DNA from: Pseudorhizobium endolithicum
GTDB lineage: Bacteria > Pseudomonadota > Alphaproteobacteria > Rhizobiales > Rhizobiaceae
NCBI RefSeq assembly: GCF_902153245.2
Contig: NZ_CABFWF030000012.1
Span: 250,501 to 314,500 of the forward strand
DNA length: 64,000 nucleotides
Reading direction: 5' to 3'
A program made the position numbers and the translations under genes. How positions within the stretch are numbered: the stretch's first letter is position 1; each line of letters begins with the position of its first letter. This document shows positions 10,592 to 19,284 of the stretch, piece after piece. Below the pieces are notes generated by a model. That model was not told the DNA's origin. It searched no databases and worked only from the letters and a program-made list of their open reading frames with translations.

Positions 10592-11473
10592 ATGAACGCA
10601 GTTGCCCAACTCGCACAACCTGCGCTCGACGTGACGCCTGATGGCGGAGACTACGAAACGGTGCGCCGGGTGATCGAGCTCATCTCTCTCGACTACCGTC
10701 AGCAGCCGTCGCTGGAGGCGATCGCCTCGGAACTCGGCCAGTCTCCGACCCAGTTGCAGAAGGTTTTCACCCGCTGGGCAGGGCTATCGCCGAAGGCCTT
10801 CCTGCAGGCGGTCACCCTCGATCACGCAAAGCGGCTATTGGGTAGGGAAGGCCTGCCCTTGCTGGAGACATCCTACGAGGTCGGCCTGTCCGGCCCGGGC
10901 CGGCTCCACGATCTCTTCGTGACTCACGAGGCGATGTCGCCCGGAGAGTGGAAGGCAAGGGGAGGCGGACTTACCATCCGCTACGGCTTCCATCCCTCGC
11001 CGTTCGGCATCGCGCTGGTGATGGCCACCGATCGAGGCCTTGCGGGGCTCGCCTTCGCGGATTTCGGCTGCGACAAAGCGTGTCTCGAAGACATGACCTG
11101 CCGCTGGCCGAACGCCAAGTATGTCGAGGACCTGGAGGCGACGGCGCCCTATATCCGGCGTATCTTCGACCGTTCGCAATGGTCGTCCGACCAGCCCTTG
11201 AAGGTCGTGCTGATCGGCTCGGACTTCCAGGTGCGCGTCTGGCAGAGCCTGTTGAAGATCCCTTTCGGCAAGGCCGTCACCTATTCCGACGTCGCCCGCG
11301 ATATCGGGCAGCCGTCCGCCAGCCGGGCTGTCGGTGCCGCGATCGGCCGCAATCCCATCTCCTTCGTCGTCCCCTGCCACCGGGCGCTCGGCAAGAGTGG
11401 CGCGCTCACCGGTTATCACTGGGGCCTGACCCGAAAGCGGGCGATCCTCGGCTGGGAGGCGGGGAAGCTCTAG
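10592..11473 (+). CDS. Ada-like methylated-DNA--cysteine methyltransferase with AraC-type HTH
   Basis: 293-residue DNA repair and regulatory protein that transfers methyl groups from O6-methylguanine to itself. An AraC-type helix-turn-helix region covers about residues 20-110, then the ribonuclease-like domain, then the MGMT domain with the acceptor cysteine C262 in PCHR. Compared with E. coli Ada (354 residues) the N-terminal zinc domain with the phosphotriester-sensing cysteine is missing, so methylation sensing through that route cannot occur. AAGGAG stands 6 bases before the ATG. The gene stands alone; an alkB or alkA partner is not adjacent. Confidence 0.88.
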   Translation: MNAVAQLAQPALDVTPDGGDYETVRRVIELISLDYRQQPSLEAIASELGQSPTQLQKVFTRWAGLSPKAFLQAVTLDHAKRLLGREGLPLLETSYEVGLSGPGRLHDLFVTHEAMSPGEWKARGGGLTIRYGFHPSPFGIALVMATDRGLAGLAFADFGCDKACLEDMTCRWPNAKYVEDLEATAPYIRRIFDRSQWSSDQPLKVVLIGSDFQVRVWQSLLKIPFGKAVTYSDVARDIGQPSASRAVGAAIGRNPISFVVPCHRALGKSGALTGYHWGLTRKRAILGWEAGKL

Positions 11474-11515
11474 AAACATTCTTGCCATATGCAGCCGCTG
11501 TGAGAAGATACGGCC

Positions 11516-11752
11516 ATGAAAAGCAGCATCGAACTTTCCGACGATCTGGACCGCCGCCTGGAATTGGTCGCGTCCCGCACCAAACGGACGCGCAGCGAGA
11601 TCATTGAAGATGCCTTGTCGCATGGACGTTCGCTGGCATGGCAGGAAAAATGGGTGGCCGGAGTGATGGCAGGGATAGCCGATGCCGACCGGGGCAGCTT
11701 TGCCAGTGAGGCGGAGATTGCAGCCGTCTTGCTTCGATATGATACCCCGTGA
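11516..11752 (+). CDS. Ribbon-helix-helix antitoxin (CopG/ParD type)
   Basis: 78-residue DNA-binding protein of the ribbon-helix-helix fold. The strand IELSDDLDRRLELVA near the N-terminus is followed by a helix with the typical TKRTRSEIIEDAL pattern. It should bind its own promoter and neutralise the ParE-type toxin encoded 6 bases downstream. The C-terminal part (about residues 40-78) would contact the toxin. Length and gene order are normal for such modules. Confidence 0.82.
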   Translation: MKSSIELSDDLDRRLELVASRTKRTRSEIIEDALSHGRSLAWQEKWVAGVMAGIADADRGSFASEAEIAAVLLRYDTP

Positions 11753-11758
11753 TGCCTC

Positions 11759-12046
11759 GTGAAGGTCGTCTGGACCCGCCGTTATCTCGCTGAATTACGG
11801 ACGATCGGCGATTACATTGCGGAGCGCAATCCGCGTGCCGCCGCACGCCTGGTCAAGGAAATCCATGGCCGGACGGAGGTGCTGCTCTCCTCCAACCCTT
11901 TCATCGGCCGGCCAGGCGAGATCGAGGGAACGCGGGAACTGGTTGTTTCGGGCACGCGCTACATCGTTGCCTATCGTATTCGAGACAACCATGTGGAGGT
12001 GCTGTTTGTTCAGCACGGAGCGCGTGAATGGCCGGATGATGTTTAG
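11759..12046 (+). CDS. RelE/ParE-family toxin
   Basis: 95-residue toxin of the RelE/ParE superfamily. The pattern VVWTRRYLAELRTIGDYI at the start, the central PFIGRPGEIEGTREL and the C-terminal YIVAYRIRDN...VLFVQHGAREW are typical of the ParE branch, whose members poison DNA gyrase; RelE-type ribosome-dependent cleavage cannot be excluded. The start is GTG at 11759, 6 bases after the antitoxin stop. Its last 4 bases overlap the convergent end of the SorC-type regulator gene. Confidence 0.82.
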   Translation: MKVVWTRRYLAELRTIGDYIAERNPRAAARLVKEIHGRTEVLLSSNPFIGRPGEIEGTRELVVSGTRYIVAYRIRDNHVEVLFVQHGAREWPDDV

Positions 12047-12987
12047 TCGCTGATCGTCAACAACTCCCTCGCTGCCCCCTCGTCCGTAATCAGCGTGTTG
12101 CAGCCGATGCGGCGGATGGTGGCGCGGATGGCGAGGGCGCGGTGGGCTCCGCCGGAGGAAAGCACGATGTGCTTGGCCTTCTTCAGCGTGTCGAGATCGA
12201 CCGACATCACCCGCTCGTTGATCGGATGATCGACCGAGCGGCCCTCGGTGTCGAGGAAGTTGAACATCGTGTCGCAGACGCAGCCGGCGGCGACCAGTTC
12301 TTCCAGCTCAGTCTTCGAGATGAAACCTTCGGAGAGGGAGGTGGAGCGCTGGCCGATATCGCCGCAGCTGACAACGGCGAGATCCATCTGTTCGGCGAGG
12401 TCGTAGATCGCCTTCAGCCCGCATTTCTCGATCAGGGCCTGCTTGGTCGCGACCGAATCGACGAGCAGCGGGGCGAGGAAGAGATAGCATTCCGCACCGA
12501 ACTGGCTGGCCAGCCGCCAGGTGTAATCGATCGGGTTCGTCTGGTGCACGGCGACGATGCCGCCGAGAAGCGAGACGACCTTGCAGTCGGAGCGCCGCGG
12601 CGGACGGAAGCTCGAAAGCGACGCCGTCATCGTCCGTCCCCAGCCGACGCCGATCGTCATGCCGTCATGGATGACCTCCGAGAGAAACTGGCCGAGCGCC
12701 AGTCCCACCGATTGCGCCAGGGCTTCCGCCTTGCCGTCCCGCGGCTCCGGAACGACGATCGCCTCATCGAGCCCGTAGGCCTGCTCCAGCCGCGCCGCAA
12801 GCGAAAGGCAGTCGTCGATTCCGGCATTGATCCAGATCTGCACTTCCGACCGCTTCATCGCCTCATCCAGCATGCGGATGACGGTCGAGCGGCTCACGCC
12901 GAGACGTTCTGCAACGTCCTTTTGCGTCATTCCCTGATTGTAGTAGAGCCACGCCGCCCGCAGCCTCAGTGAAGAGGTTTCGGTCAT
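12043..12987 (-). CDS. SorC/DeoR-family sugar-binding transcriptional regulator
   Basis: 314-residue regulator with an N-terminal helix-turn-helix (about residues 6-45, MTQKDVAERLGVSRSTVIRML) and a C-terminal sugar-phosphate-binding SorC domain. The ATG at 12987 has no good ribosome site; an in-frame TTG at 13020 follows GGGAG with 5-base spacing and would add 11 residues (LAKLRRETHPG), so the true start may be 13020. It is divergent from transaldolase (161-193 bases apart, depending on start), which suggests that it may control that gene or itself in response to a sugar phosphate. Its ligand cannot be told from the sequence. Confidence 0.88.
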   Translation of the reverse strand: MTETSSLRLRAAWLYYNQGMTQKDVAERLGVSRSTVIRMLDEAMKRSEVQIWINAGIDDCLSLAARLEQAYGLDEAIVVPEPRDGKAEALAQSVGLALGQFLSEVIHDGMTIGVGWGRTMTASLSSFRPPRRSDCKVVSLLGGIVAVHQTNPIDYTWRLASQFGAECYLFLAPLLVDSVATKQALIEKCGLKAIYDLAEQMDLAVVSCGDIGQRSTSLSEGFISKTELEELVAAGCVCDTMFNFLDTEGRSVDHPINERVMSVDLDTLKKAKHIVLSSGGAHRALAIRATIRRIGCNTLITDEGAARELLTISD

Positions 12988-13180
12988 CCCCGGATGGGTT
13001 TCCCGCCTGAGTTTCGCCAAGACATCTCCCGTCGCATGCCGATTGTCCGGAGCATGATACTTATGTCGATCGCGTTGAGCAAATGTCTTGACTTGGCCAT
13101 GTTCGGCTGGTGATAGTCGAGCCGAGGACAACCCTCGCTGGCCCGTCCGCCCCTTACCCCTTGATCCGAAGGATTCCGGC

Positions 13181-14140
13181 ATGACGTCGAAACTCGAACA
13201 GCTCCGCTCCATGACCACGGTGGTCGCCGATACCGGCGACATCGAAGCGGTCGCACGCCTCAAGCCCGTCGATTGCACGACCAACCCGACGATCGTCCTG
13301 AAGGCGCTCGGTACGCCGACGTTCGGCGATGCGGTCAAGGAAGCCATCACCTGGGGCAAATCGCAGAATGGCGGCTCGGATGCGGTCATCGCCGCTGTCG
13401 CGGATCGTCTCGCGATTTCCGTCGGGGCCGCGCTTGCCAATATCGTGCCGGGCCGCGTCTCGACGGAAGTCGATGCCGATCTCTCCTTCGATACGGAGGC
13501 CTCCATCGCCAAGGCGCGCGGCATCATCGCAGCCTACAAGGAGCGGGGCATCGACCGTGATCGCGTCCTGATCAAGCTCGCCTCCACCTGGGAAGGCATC
13601 AAGGCGGCCGAGGTGCTGCAGACGGAAGGCATCGATTGCAATCTGACGCTGCTCTTCTCCAAGGCCCAGGCGGTCGCCTGCGCCGATGCGAAGGTCTTCC
13701 TGATCTCGCCCTTCGTCGGTCGCATCCTTGACTGGTACAAGAAGTCGACCGGGCAGGAATATACGGCGGAGACGGATCCTGGCGTCATTTCCGTTCGCCA
13801 GATCTACAACTACTACAAGGCCAACGGCATCGAGACGATCGTCATGGGGGCCTCCTTCCGCAATGCCGGGGAGATCGAGGCGCTGGCCGGTTGCGATCGC
13901 CTGACGATCAGCCCGGCGCTGCTCGACGAGCTCGACAAGGACCAGGGAAAGCTGGAGCGCAAGCTGTCGCCGGACAACATCACCGAGGATCCCTTCCAGC
14001 CGATCGACGAGAAGACGTTTCGCTGGATGCTCAATGAGGATGCCATGGCAACGGAAAAGCTCGCCGAAGGCATCCGTTCGTTCGCCAAGGACCTCGTGGC
14101 GCTGCGCGAGATGGTGAAGAAGGAACTGGCTGCGGCCTGA
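13181..14140 (+). CDS. tal: Transaldolase
   Basis: 319-residue TalB-type transaldolase of the non-oxidative pentose phosphate pathway, exchanging three-carbon units between sedoheptulose 7-phosphate and glyceraldehyde 3-phosphate. The Schiff-base lysine is K132 in RVLIKLAST, the same number as in E. coli TalB, and the C-terminal phosphate-binding region is intact. AAGGA lies 9 bases before the ATG. An in-frame upstream reading from 13088 has no support. It links the pentose products of the polyol and xylose genes in this window to central metabolism. Confidence 0.95.
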   Translation: MTSKLEQLRSMTTVVADTGDIEAVARLKPVDCTTNPTIVLKALGTPTFGDAVKEAITWGKSQNGGSDAVIAAVADRLAISVGAALANIVPGRVSTEVDADLSFDTEASIAKARGIIAAYKERGIDRDRVLIKLASTWEGIKAAEVLQTEGIDCNLTLLFSKAQAVACADAKVFLISPFVGRILDWYKKSTGQEYTAETDPGVISVRQIYNYYKANGIETIVMGASFRNAGEIEALAGCDRLTISPALLDELDKDQGKLERKLSPDNITEDPFQPIDEKTFRWMLNEDAMATEKLAEGIRSFAKDLVALREMVKKELAAA

Positions 14141-14167
14141 TCCTCGGCAAAGCCAGCCATTGTCATG

Positions 14168-14194
14168 GGCGGCGGTCTCCGCGGAGGGGCCGCC
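14168..14194. terminator. GC-rich hairpin between convergent tal and sitD
   Basis: GGCGGC at 14168-14173 pairs with GCCGCC at 14189-14194, and the loop contains the self-complementary CTCCGCGGAG. It lies between two convergent stops (14140 and 14202) and can serve both. There is no clear T-run on either side. Confidence 0.5.
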
Positions 14195-14201
14195 TCCTAT
14201 T

Positions 14202-15053
14202 TCAAGACGAAGCCGGTCGCCCCCGGTTCGCCGACGTCGTCTTCAAGAAAGCGATGATGAACATTGCCGTCATCATGAGCACGATGGTGGGTGCCGGCGC
14301 ACTGTCGAGGAAGAAGCTCAGGTAGATACCGAGAACCGTGGCACTGACGGCAATGACGACCGCGGTCAAAAGCATGAGCCCGAACCGTCGCGTCAGCAGG
14401 AATGCAATGGCGCCCGGCGCCACGAGCAAGGCGATCGACAGGATGATGCCGACCGCCTTCAGTGCGCCTACCACGACAAGCGACAGCACCGCGAGCAGCC
14501 CGTAATGCAGCAGGCGGGTCGGCAGGCCGATCGCCTTGGCATGCTGTTCGTCGAAGGACTGCACCAGCAGGTCCTTGCGCAGGATGACGAGGAACAGCGT
14601 CGCCGCGAGCGCGATCAGCGCGGTTTCGGCCATGTCGAAGGTGGTGATGCCGAGCATGTCGCCGAAGAGGATATGGTCGAGGTGCACGTCGCTCTGCACC
14701 TTGACGTAGAGCACGAGGCCCAATCCGAACATGCCGGAAAAGACGATGCCGAGAACGGTATCTTCCTTGATGCGGCTGTTCTCCTTCAAAAAACCGGTCG
14801 CCAGCGCGCAGGTCATCCCGGCGGCGAAGGCACCGATGGCGAGCGGGATGGAGAAGATATAGGCCAGCACCACACCGGGAAAGACGGCGTGCGAGACTGC
14901 GTCGCCCATCAGCGACCAGCCCTTGAGCACGAGGAAGCAGGAGAGGATTGCCATCGGCACGGCGATCATCAGCGTCACCAGGAAGGCGCGCTGCATGAAG
15001 TCGATCTGGAACGGGAAGGTGGCAAGGTCGATGAAGTCGAGGACGCCGCTCAT
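14202..15053 (-). CDS. sitD: Manganese/iron ABC transporter permease SitD
   Basis: 283-residue inner-membrane permease of the ABC-3 (ZnuB/SitCD) family, with about eight hydrophobic segments and the typical MGDAVSHAVFPGVVLAY block near residues 49-65. It is the last gene of a four-gene minus-strand operon and its start overlaps the end of sitC by 4 bases. Its sequence is similar in layout to SitC, as expected for the paired permeases that form the membrane channel. Confidence 0.9.
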   Translation of the reverse strand: MSGVLDFIDLATFPFQIDFMQRAFLVTLMIAVPMAILSCFLVLKGWSLMGDAVSHAVFPGVVLAYIFSIPLAIGAFAAGMTCALATGFLKENSRIKEDTVLGIVFSGMFGLGLVLYVKVQSDVHLDHILFGDMLGITTFDMAETALIALAATLFLVILRKDLLVQSFDEQHAKAIGLPTRLLHYGLLAVLSLVVVGALKAVGIILSIALLVAPGAIAFLLTRRFGLMLLTAVVIAVSATVLGIYLSFFLDSAPAPTIVLMMTAMFIIAFLKTTSANRGRPASS

Positions 15054-15910
15054 GCCGTCTCCTCTAGCGTTGCCCGGATCCTGCGCCGCGCCGCCAGCAT
15101 TCCATGCTTCGGCGCGAACAGGAAGGCGAGGAGGAAGAGTGCGGTCTGCAGCACGACGATGATGCCACCCGTTGCGCCGTCGAGGAAGTAGCTCAGATAG
15201 GCGCCGACGAAGCTGGTCGCGGCACCGATCGCAAGGGCAAGCAAGATGACACGCTGGAAGCGGTCGCTCAGCAGATAGGCGGTGGCGCCGGGCGTCACGA
15301 CCATGGCCACCACCAGGAAGGCGCCGACCGTCTGCAGGGCGGCGACCGTGGAGGCGGACAGCAGCGTGAAGAACAGCACCCTGAGGAGGCCGGGCTTGAG
15401 CCCGATGGTGCGGGCATGGTTCTCGTCGAAGAAGGCGACCATGAGGTCCTTCCACTTGAGCGCCAGGATCATGAGGCTGACACCACCGATGATGAGGAGC
15501 TGTAGCGTGTCGCCCGGCGTGATCGCAAGGATGTTTCCGAGCACGATCGTCTGGATGTTCACCGAGGTGGGCGAGAGAGAAACCATGAACAGGCCGAGCC
15601 CGAAGAAGGAGGTGAAGATCAGTCCGATGATGGCGTCTTCCTTCAAGCGGGTGCGCTGGTTGAGGAACAGCATGGCGCCTGCGGCAAGCCCGCCGGAGAG
15701 GAAGGCACCGAGCGCGAAGGGCAGGCCCAGCATATAGGCGCCGGCAACGCCCGGCACGATCGAATGGGAAAGCGCGTCGCCGATCAGCGACCAGCCCTTC
15801 AGCATCAGATAGGCCGAGAGGAAGCCGCAGACGCAGCCAACCAACGCGCTGACCCAGATGGCGTTTCGCATGTAATCATAGGCGAAGGGTTCAAGAAGGG
15901 TCTGGAGCAT
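15050..15910 (-). CDS. sitC: Manganese/iron ABC transporter permease SitC
   Basis: 286-residue ABC-3 family permease. The block [22 protein letters not shown] near residue 40 is the family signature, and hydrophobic segments cover most of the protein. The ATG at 15910 overlaps the end of sitB by 20 bases; a longer reading from 15946 only adds a basic stretch inside sitB. It forms the transmembrane channel with SitD. Confidence 0.9.
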   Translation of the reverse strand: MLQTLLEPFAYDYMRNAIWVSALVGCVCGFLSAYLMLKGWSLIGDALSHSIVPGVAGAYMLGLPFALGAFLSGGLAAGAMLFLNQRTRLKEDAIIGLIFTSFFGLGLFMVSLSPTSVNIQTIVLGNILAITPGDTLQLLIIGGVSLMILALKWKDLMVAFFDENHARTIGLKPGLLRVLFFTLLSASTVAALQTVGAFLVVAMVVTPGATAYLLSDRFQRVILLALAIGAATSFVGAYLSYFLDGATGGIIVVLQTALFLLAFLFAPKHGMLAARRRIRATLEETA

Positions 15911-16784
15911 CGTCCTGCGCCTTCTGCTTCTGCTGCCGGTCGCCATAGAGGACGAAGGGCCGCTCGTCGTCGCTGATGACCTTGAGATGCCGGGGATCGG
16001 CGTCGTCGTGCAGATCGGTTCCGCTCAGGATGAAATGGCGCAGCACGCCGCCGAAGGCCGTCTCCAGATTGGCCTCCGTAAACGTATCCTCCGTCCTGCC
16101 ATAGGCGAGGACGGTGCCCTTGACGAAAACCGTGCGGTCGCAGAAATCCGGAACGCTGCCGAGATTGTGCGTGGAGACCAGCATTACCCGGCCCTCGTCG
16201 CGCAGGCTCTTCAGGAGTTCTATGATCTGCTCCTCGGTGGTGACGTCGACGCCGGTGAAAGGCTCGTCGAGCAGGATGATCTGGCCTTCCTGGGCAAGCG
16301 CCCGGGCAAGGAAAACCCGCTTGCGCTGGCCGCCGGACAGTTCGCCGATCTGCCGCTTGCGGTAGTCCAGCATGTTCACCCGCCCGAGGGCCTCCGTCAC
16401 CATGTCGTGGTCGCGGCGGGAAGGTATCCGCAGGAAATTCATGTGGCCGTAACGGCCCATCATCACCACGTCCTCGACCAGGACGGGGAAGTTCCAGTCG
16501 ACCTCCTCCGCCTGCGGGACATACGCCACGAGGTTCCTGCGGAGCGCATCGCGTGCCGGCATGCCGAGAATTTCAACCGATCCCTCCGAAAGGGGGACGA
16601 AGCCCATGATCGCCTTGAACAGGGTCGATTTGCCGGCGCCGTTGACGCCGACGAGGGCAGTGATCGTTCCTCTGGGAACGGTGAAGCTTGCATGGCGCAA
16701 TGCCGTCAGGCCGTTGCGGTAGGCCACTGTGATATCGTCCACCAGCAGCCCGGCGGGCGCAGGCTTCATCTTGCCCATCATCAT
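15891..16784 (-). CDS. sitB: Manganese/iron ABC transporter ATP-binding protein SitB
   Basis: 297-residue ATPase with Walker [10 protein letters not shown] near residue 47, Q-loop, signature ELSGGQRKR near 150 and Walker [14 protein letters not shown]-terminal extension of about 45 polar residues (ending [12 protein letters not shown]) lies beyond the ATPase core. It overlaps sitA by 4 bases and sitC by 20 bases, so the operon is translationally coupled. Confidence 0.92.
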   Translation of the reverse strand: MMMGKMKPAPAGLLVDDITVAYRNGLTALRHASFTVPRGTITALVGVNGAGKSTLFKAIMGFVPLSEGSVEILGMPARDALRRNLVAYVPQAEEVDWNFPVLVEDVVMMGRYGHMNFLRIPSRRDHDMVTEALGRVNMLDYRKRQIGELSGGQRKRVFLARALAQEGQIILLDEPFTGVDVTTEEQIIELLKSLRDEGRVMLVSTHNLGSVPDFCDRTVFVKGTVLAYGRTEDTFTEANLETAFGGVLRHFILSGTDLHDDADPRHLKVISDDERPFVLYGDRQQKQKAQDDAPDPS

Positions 16785-17674
16785 GAGGCAAGGCCCTTCG
16801 CGATGGTATCGACGGTCACCGTGAGCAGGTCGAGATAGGTGGGCACCGGACCGTCCTCCTCGCTCAGCGAGTCGACATAGAGGACGCCGCCATAGGCGGC
16901 ACCGGTTTCACGCGCCACCTGTTCCGCCGGGTCTGAGGAAACGGTGCTCTCGCTGAAGACGACCTTGATATTGTGCTCGCGCACGGCATCGATCACAGCC
17001 CGGACCTGCTGCGGCGTGCCCTGGCTGTCGGCGTTGACGGGCCAGAGATAGAGCTCCTTCAGGCCGAAATCGCGGGCGAGATAGGAGAAAGCGCCCTCGC
17101 TCGTGACGAGCCAGCGCTCTTCCTCCGGCAGGGCGGCAAGCCGGTCGCGGATCGGCTGCACCGCCGCCTTCAGCTTGTCGGTATAGGCCTTGGCATTGGC
17201 CGCATAGGTCTCGGCGTTGGCGGGATCGACGTCACTCAAGCCCTTGCGGATGTTCTCCACGTAGATGACGGCATTGTCGAGCGACATCCAGGCATGCGGG
17301 TTTGGCTTGCCTTCGTATGCGCCCCCTGCAATCGCCATGGGCTCGACGCCGTCAGAAACCGTGACGCTCGGAATGTCGCCCAGATTGGCAAGGAACCTCT
17401 CGAACCAGAGCTCCAGGTTCAGCCCGTTGCGAAGGATGAGGTCGGCGTCGCGTGCCCGCAGCAGGTCGCGCGGCGTCGGCTGGTAGTTATGGATCTCGGC
17501 ACCCGGCTTGGTGATGCTTTCGACATCGGCAGCGTCGCCGGCCACGTTGCGGGCCATGTCGGCGATCACGGTGAAGGTCGTCACGACCTTCGGCTTGTCA
17601 CCGGCAACAGCCGATGCCGCCGGAGCGAGGATGAGCGCCACGAGGGCGAGGCCGCGGAGAAGGGAGAGGGTCAT
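16781..17674 (-). CDS. sitA: Manganese-binding periplasmic protein SitA
   Basis: 297-residue cluster A-I (cluster 9) metal-binding protein with a signal peptide of about 24 residues (hydrophobic core [15 protein letters not shown], cleavage after a small residue near SAVAG). Four metal ligands are recognisable: His in IHNYQPT, His in NPHAWMS, Glu in TSEGAFSY and Asp in VDSLS. Glu in the third place is typical of Mn/Fe proteins, while zinc proteins have His there. ATG 17674 is chosen over an in-frame TTG at 17698, because the latter lies inside the palindrome that probably controls the operon. First gene of sitABCD. Confidence 0.92.
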   Translation of the reverse strand: MTLSLLRGLALVALILAPAASAVAGDKPKVVTTFTVIADMARNVAGDAADVESITKPGAEIHNYQPTPRDLLRARDADLILRNGLNLELWFERFLANLGDIPSVTVSDGVEPMAIAGGAYEGKPNPHAWMSLDNAVIYVENIRKGLSDVDPANAETYAANAKAYTDKLKAAVQPIRDRLAALPEEERWLVTSEGAFSYLARDFGLKELYLWPVNADSQGTPQQVRAVIDAVREHNIKVVFSESTVSSDPAEQVARETGAAYGGVLYVDSLSEEDGPVPTYLDLLTVTVDTIAKGLAS

Positions 17675-17692
17675 GCGCCAAATCAACCTCTT

Positions 17693-17709
17693 TTGCAATT
17701 AAGTTGCAA
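17693..17709. promoter_or_regulatory. Candidate Mur (manganese-responsive Fur-family) box upstream of sitA
   Basis: TTGCAATTAAGTTGCAA is a 17-base imperfect inverted repeat, with TTGCAA in both arms. It lies 19 bases before the sitA start codon. Rhizobial sitABCD operons are repressed by Mur through TGCAA-type palindromes in this position, so the assignment follows from knowledge of the system; only the palindrome itself is seen here. Confidence 0.6.
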
Positions 17710-17893
17710 TACCAGTAGTCATCAAAAAATCAGAAATCAACCGCTGATGCAAGTCATTCGCATGTTAGCTCGACTAAAAGAGGAATGATCCGGACATCCG
17801 AAGGTTCCGCTTAAATCTTCGTCAAGAACCTTGATGCACTGTCGCTCCACCGTCCCATCAGTATTTGCGTCATGAGGTTGGAGTGCCGGAGCT

Positions 17894-19249
17894 TTGCGGA
17901 TAAAAACGATCGTGTCCCGCATTCCGCGAAAGCTCCTTCTGGTTCTCGCGGGCGTAACCGTGCTTGGAGGCGGAAGTGGCGCCGCGGCCGTCTATATTGG
18001 CGCGGAAAGGCTGCTGGGCCCGTCCTATTCCAGTATTAACGGATTGGCGTGCACAGTTGTCGAGACCGTCAGGATCAGGAGGGCGGACCGCTACTGGATC
18101 CGCAAATACGTCACGACCGACAAGCCTGGCGACGGGATCTCCAGGCTCAGGACCGCGCTACGGGTCGCCCGCAAGGTCCAGGAGACCGAGCATTCCGATC
18201 TTGTCCAGGTCACGGTGCTGGATCCGGCCGGACCGAGTGAACGCTCCGCGATGCGTGGGCGCGCCATCGGTGCGCAGGTCGTCTACATTCCCGATATGTC
18301 CAGCATTCCGCATCCGGCGCGGGTCGAACCGATCAGCGCCTATTACGTCGACGGCCCCGCGAGTGCGACCGGCGAGTTCTGGGGGCTCAGGATCGACCTG
18401 CCGCTGGAGGATGCCGAAGCTTTGTTGGCGGCGCTCACGGATGATGCGGACTGCCTCGAACCGGTTGTCGAGGGGGCCGGTGACGGCCACGGCAAGGCCG
18501 CCGGCCATGGCGAGGCGAAGGATCACGGAGCGTCGAAAGGCGGACATGACGAAGAGCCTGAGACCGGCCCTCACGGCGCCCCTTCGGGCGAGCATGGCGA
18601 CGGCACGCCTGTCGCGGGCCACGAAGCGGACGGCGAGCCGGGCCTGCTTGCCTCGCTGACGGCAATGGTCGGTCTCGGCGGAGAAGCTGCGGAGACTGCT
18701 CACGAGGCCGGAGATGCGGCAGGCCACGATCTGCCGCCGGATCACCATGTCGAGCCGAAACAGGATGCGTCGTCCGGTTCCCAGGAAACGGAGCAGGACC
18801 GTGCTTCCGCCGATCCCTCCGGCGAAGCCGCAAGGCAGGCTCCGGCAGAGGACAAGGGCTGGCTCGACAGCATCAAGGGCATGGTCGGGCTGGACACAGG
18901 CGTCGCCGGGACGGAACCACGGGCCGAGCCGGCCGCCGATGCCGGTGACGCGCCGGTCAAGGCGGAGGAGCCGCAAGCGCCTAATGTCGCCACGGAAAAA
19001 AGCGAGACCGATGGCGTTTCGCCGAAGCCCGTTGGCGATCACGGCTCCGATTGGCTGGCCAAGATGCGCGCGCAGCCGCTCACGCCGGAGACGGCCAGCG
19101 AACCGGCTGCGGATGAGGTGCCACAGGGCGTGTCAACCGCGGCAGCGAAACCGCAGGGGGCGATGGTCGCCAAGGATGACGACCCGGAAAAGCACCGAAG
19201 AAGCCGGAGCCCGTCAAAACCCATTGAGGTCCGTAGGCCGAAGATATGA
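17894..19249 (+). CDS. Membrane-anchored protein with His/Asp/Glu-rich low-complexity domain, unknown function
   Basis: 451-residue protein that I do not recognise as a characterised family. A signal anchor or transmembrane helix lies at about residues 13-36. Residues 42-190 look globular and include a single pair of cysteines (C53, C187). Residues 195-285 are rich in Gly, Asp, Glu and His, with histidines at 199, 205, 211, 218, 227, 234, 243, 270, 278, 284 and 285. Short related segments recur at 250 (LLASLTAMVGLGGEA), 323 (WLDSIKGMVGLDTG) and 387 (WLAKMRAQPL). The tail is basic. The start is uncertain: TTG 17894 after CCGGAG, or GTG 17912. It is divergent from sitABCD, so a role in metal handling is possible but not shown. 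Confidence 0.65.
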   Translation: MRIKTIVSRIPRKLLLVLAGVTVLGGGSGAAAVYIGAERLLGPSYSSINGLACTVVETVRIRRADRYWIRKYVTTDKPGDGISRLRTALRVARKVQETEHSDLVQVTVLDPAGPSERSAMRGRAIGAQVVYIPDMSSIPHPARVEPISAYYVDGPASATGEFWGLRIDLPLEDAEALLAALTDDADCLEPVVEGAGDGHGKAAGHGEAKDHGASKGGHDEEPETGPHGAPSGEHGDGTPVAGHEADGEPGLLASLTAMVGLGGEAAETAHEAGDAAGHDLPPDHHVEPKQDASSGSQETEQDRASADPSGEAARQAPAEDKGWLDSIKGMVGLDTGVAGTEPRAEPAADAGDAPVKAEEPQAPNVATEKSETDGVSPKPVGDHGSDWLAKMRAQPLTPETASEPAADEVPQGVSTAAAKPQGAMVAKDDDPEKHRRSRSPSKPIEVRRPKI

Positions 19250-19278
19250 AAAAGGCGGCTCGCGGCCGCCATTTTCAT
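19246..19278. terminator. Bidirectional terminator between the His-rich gene and lysS
   Basis: ATGAAAAAGGCGGC (19246-19259) pairs with GCCGCCATTTTCAT (19265-19278) with one mismatch and a 5-base loop. A-rich and T-rich flanks make it a Rho-independent terminator in both directions. Its left arm includes the stop codon of the plus-strand gene. Confidence 0.8.
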
Positions 19279-19284
19279 ATGAAA

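Noticed and set aside
13021-13527. N-terminal extension of the SorC-type regulator (reading to 494 residues)
   Set aside because: It runs through the transaldolase gene on the opposite strand and is low-complexity shadow sequence. Only the short extension to TTG 13020 is plausible.
14160-15191. Plus-strand frame rich in His, Glu, Arg and Asp opposite sitDC
   Set aside because: Charged, His-rich shadow translations arise from membrane protein genes read in reverse; sitD and sitC are certain.
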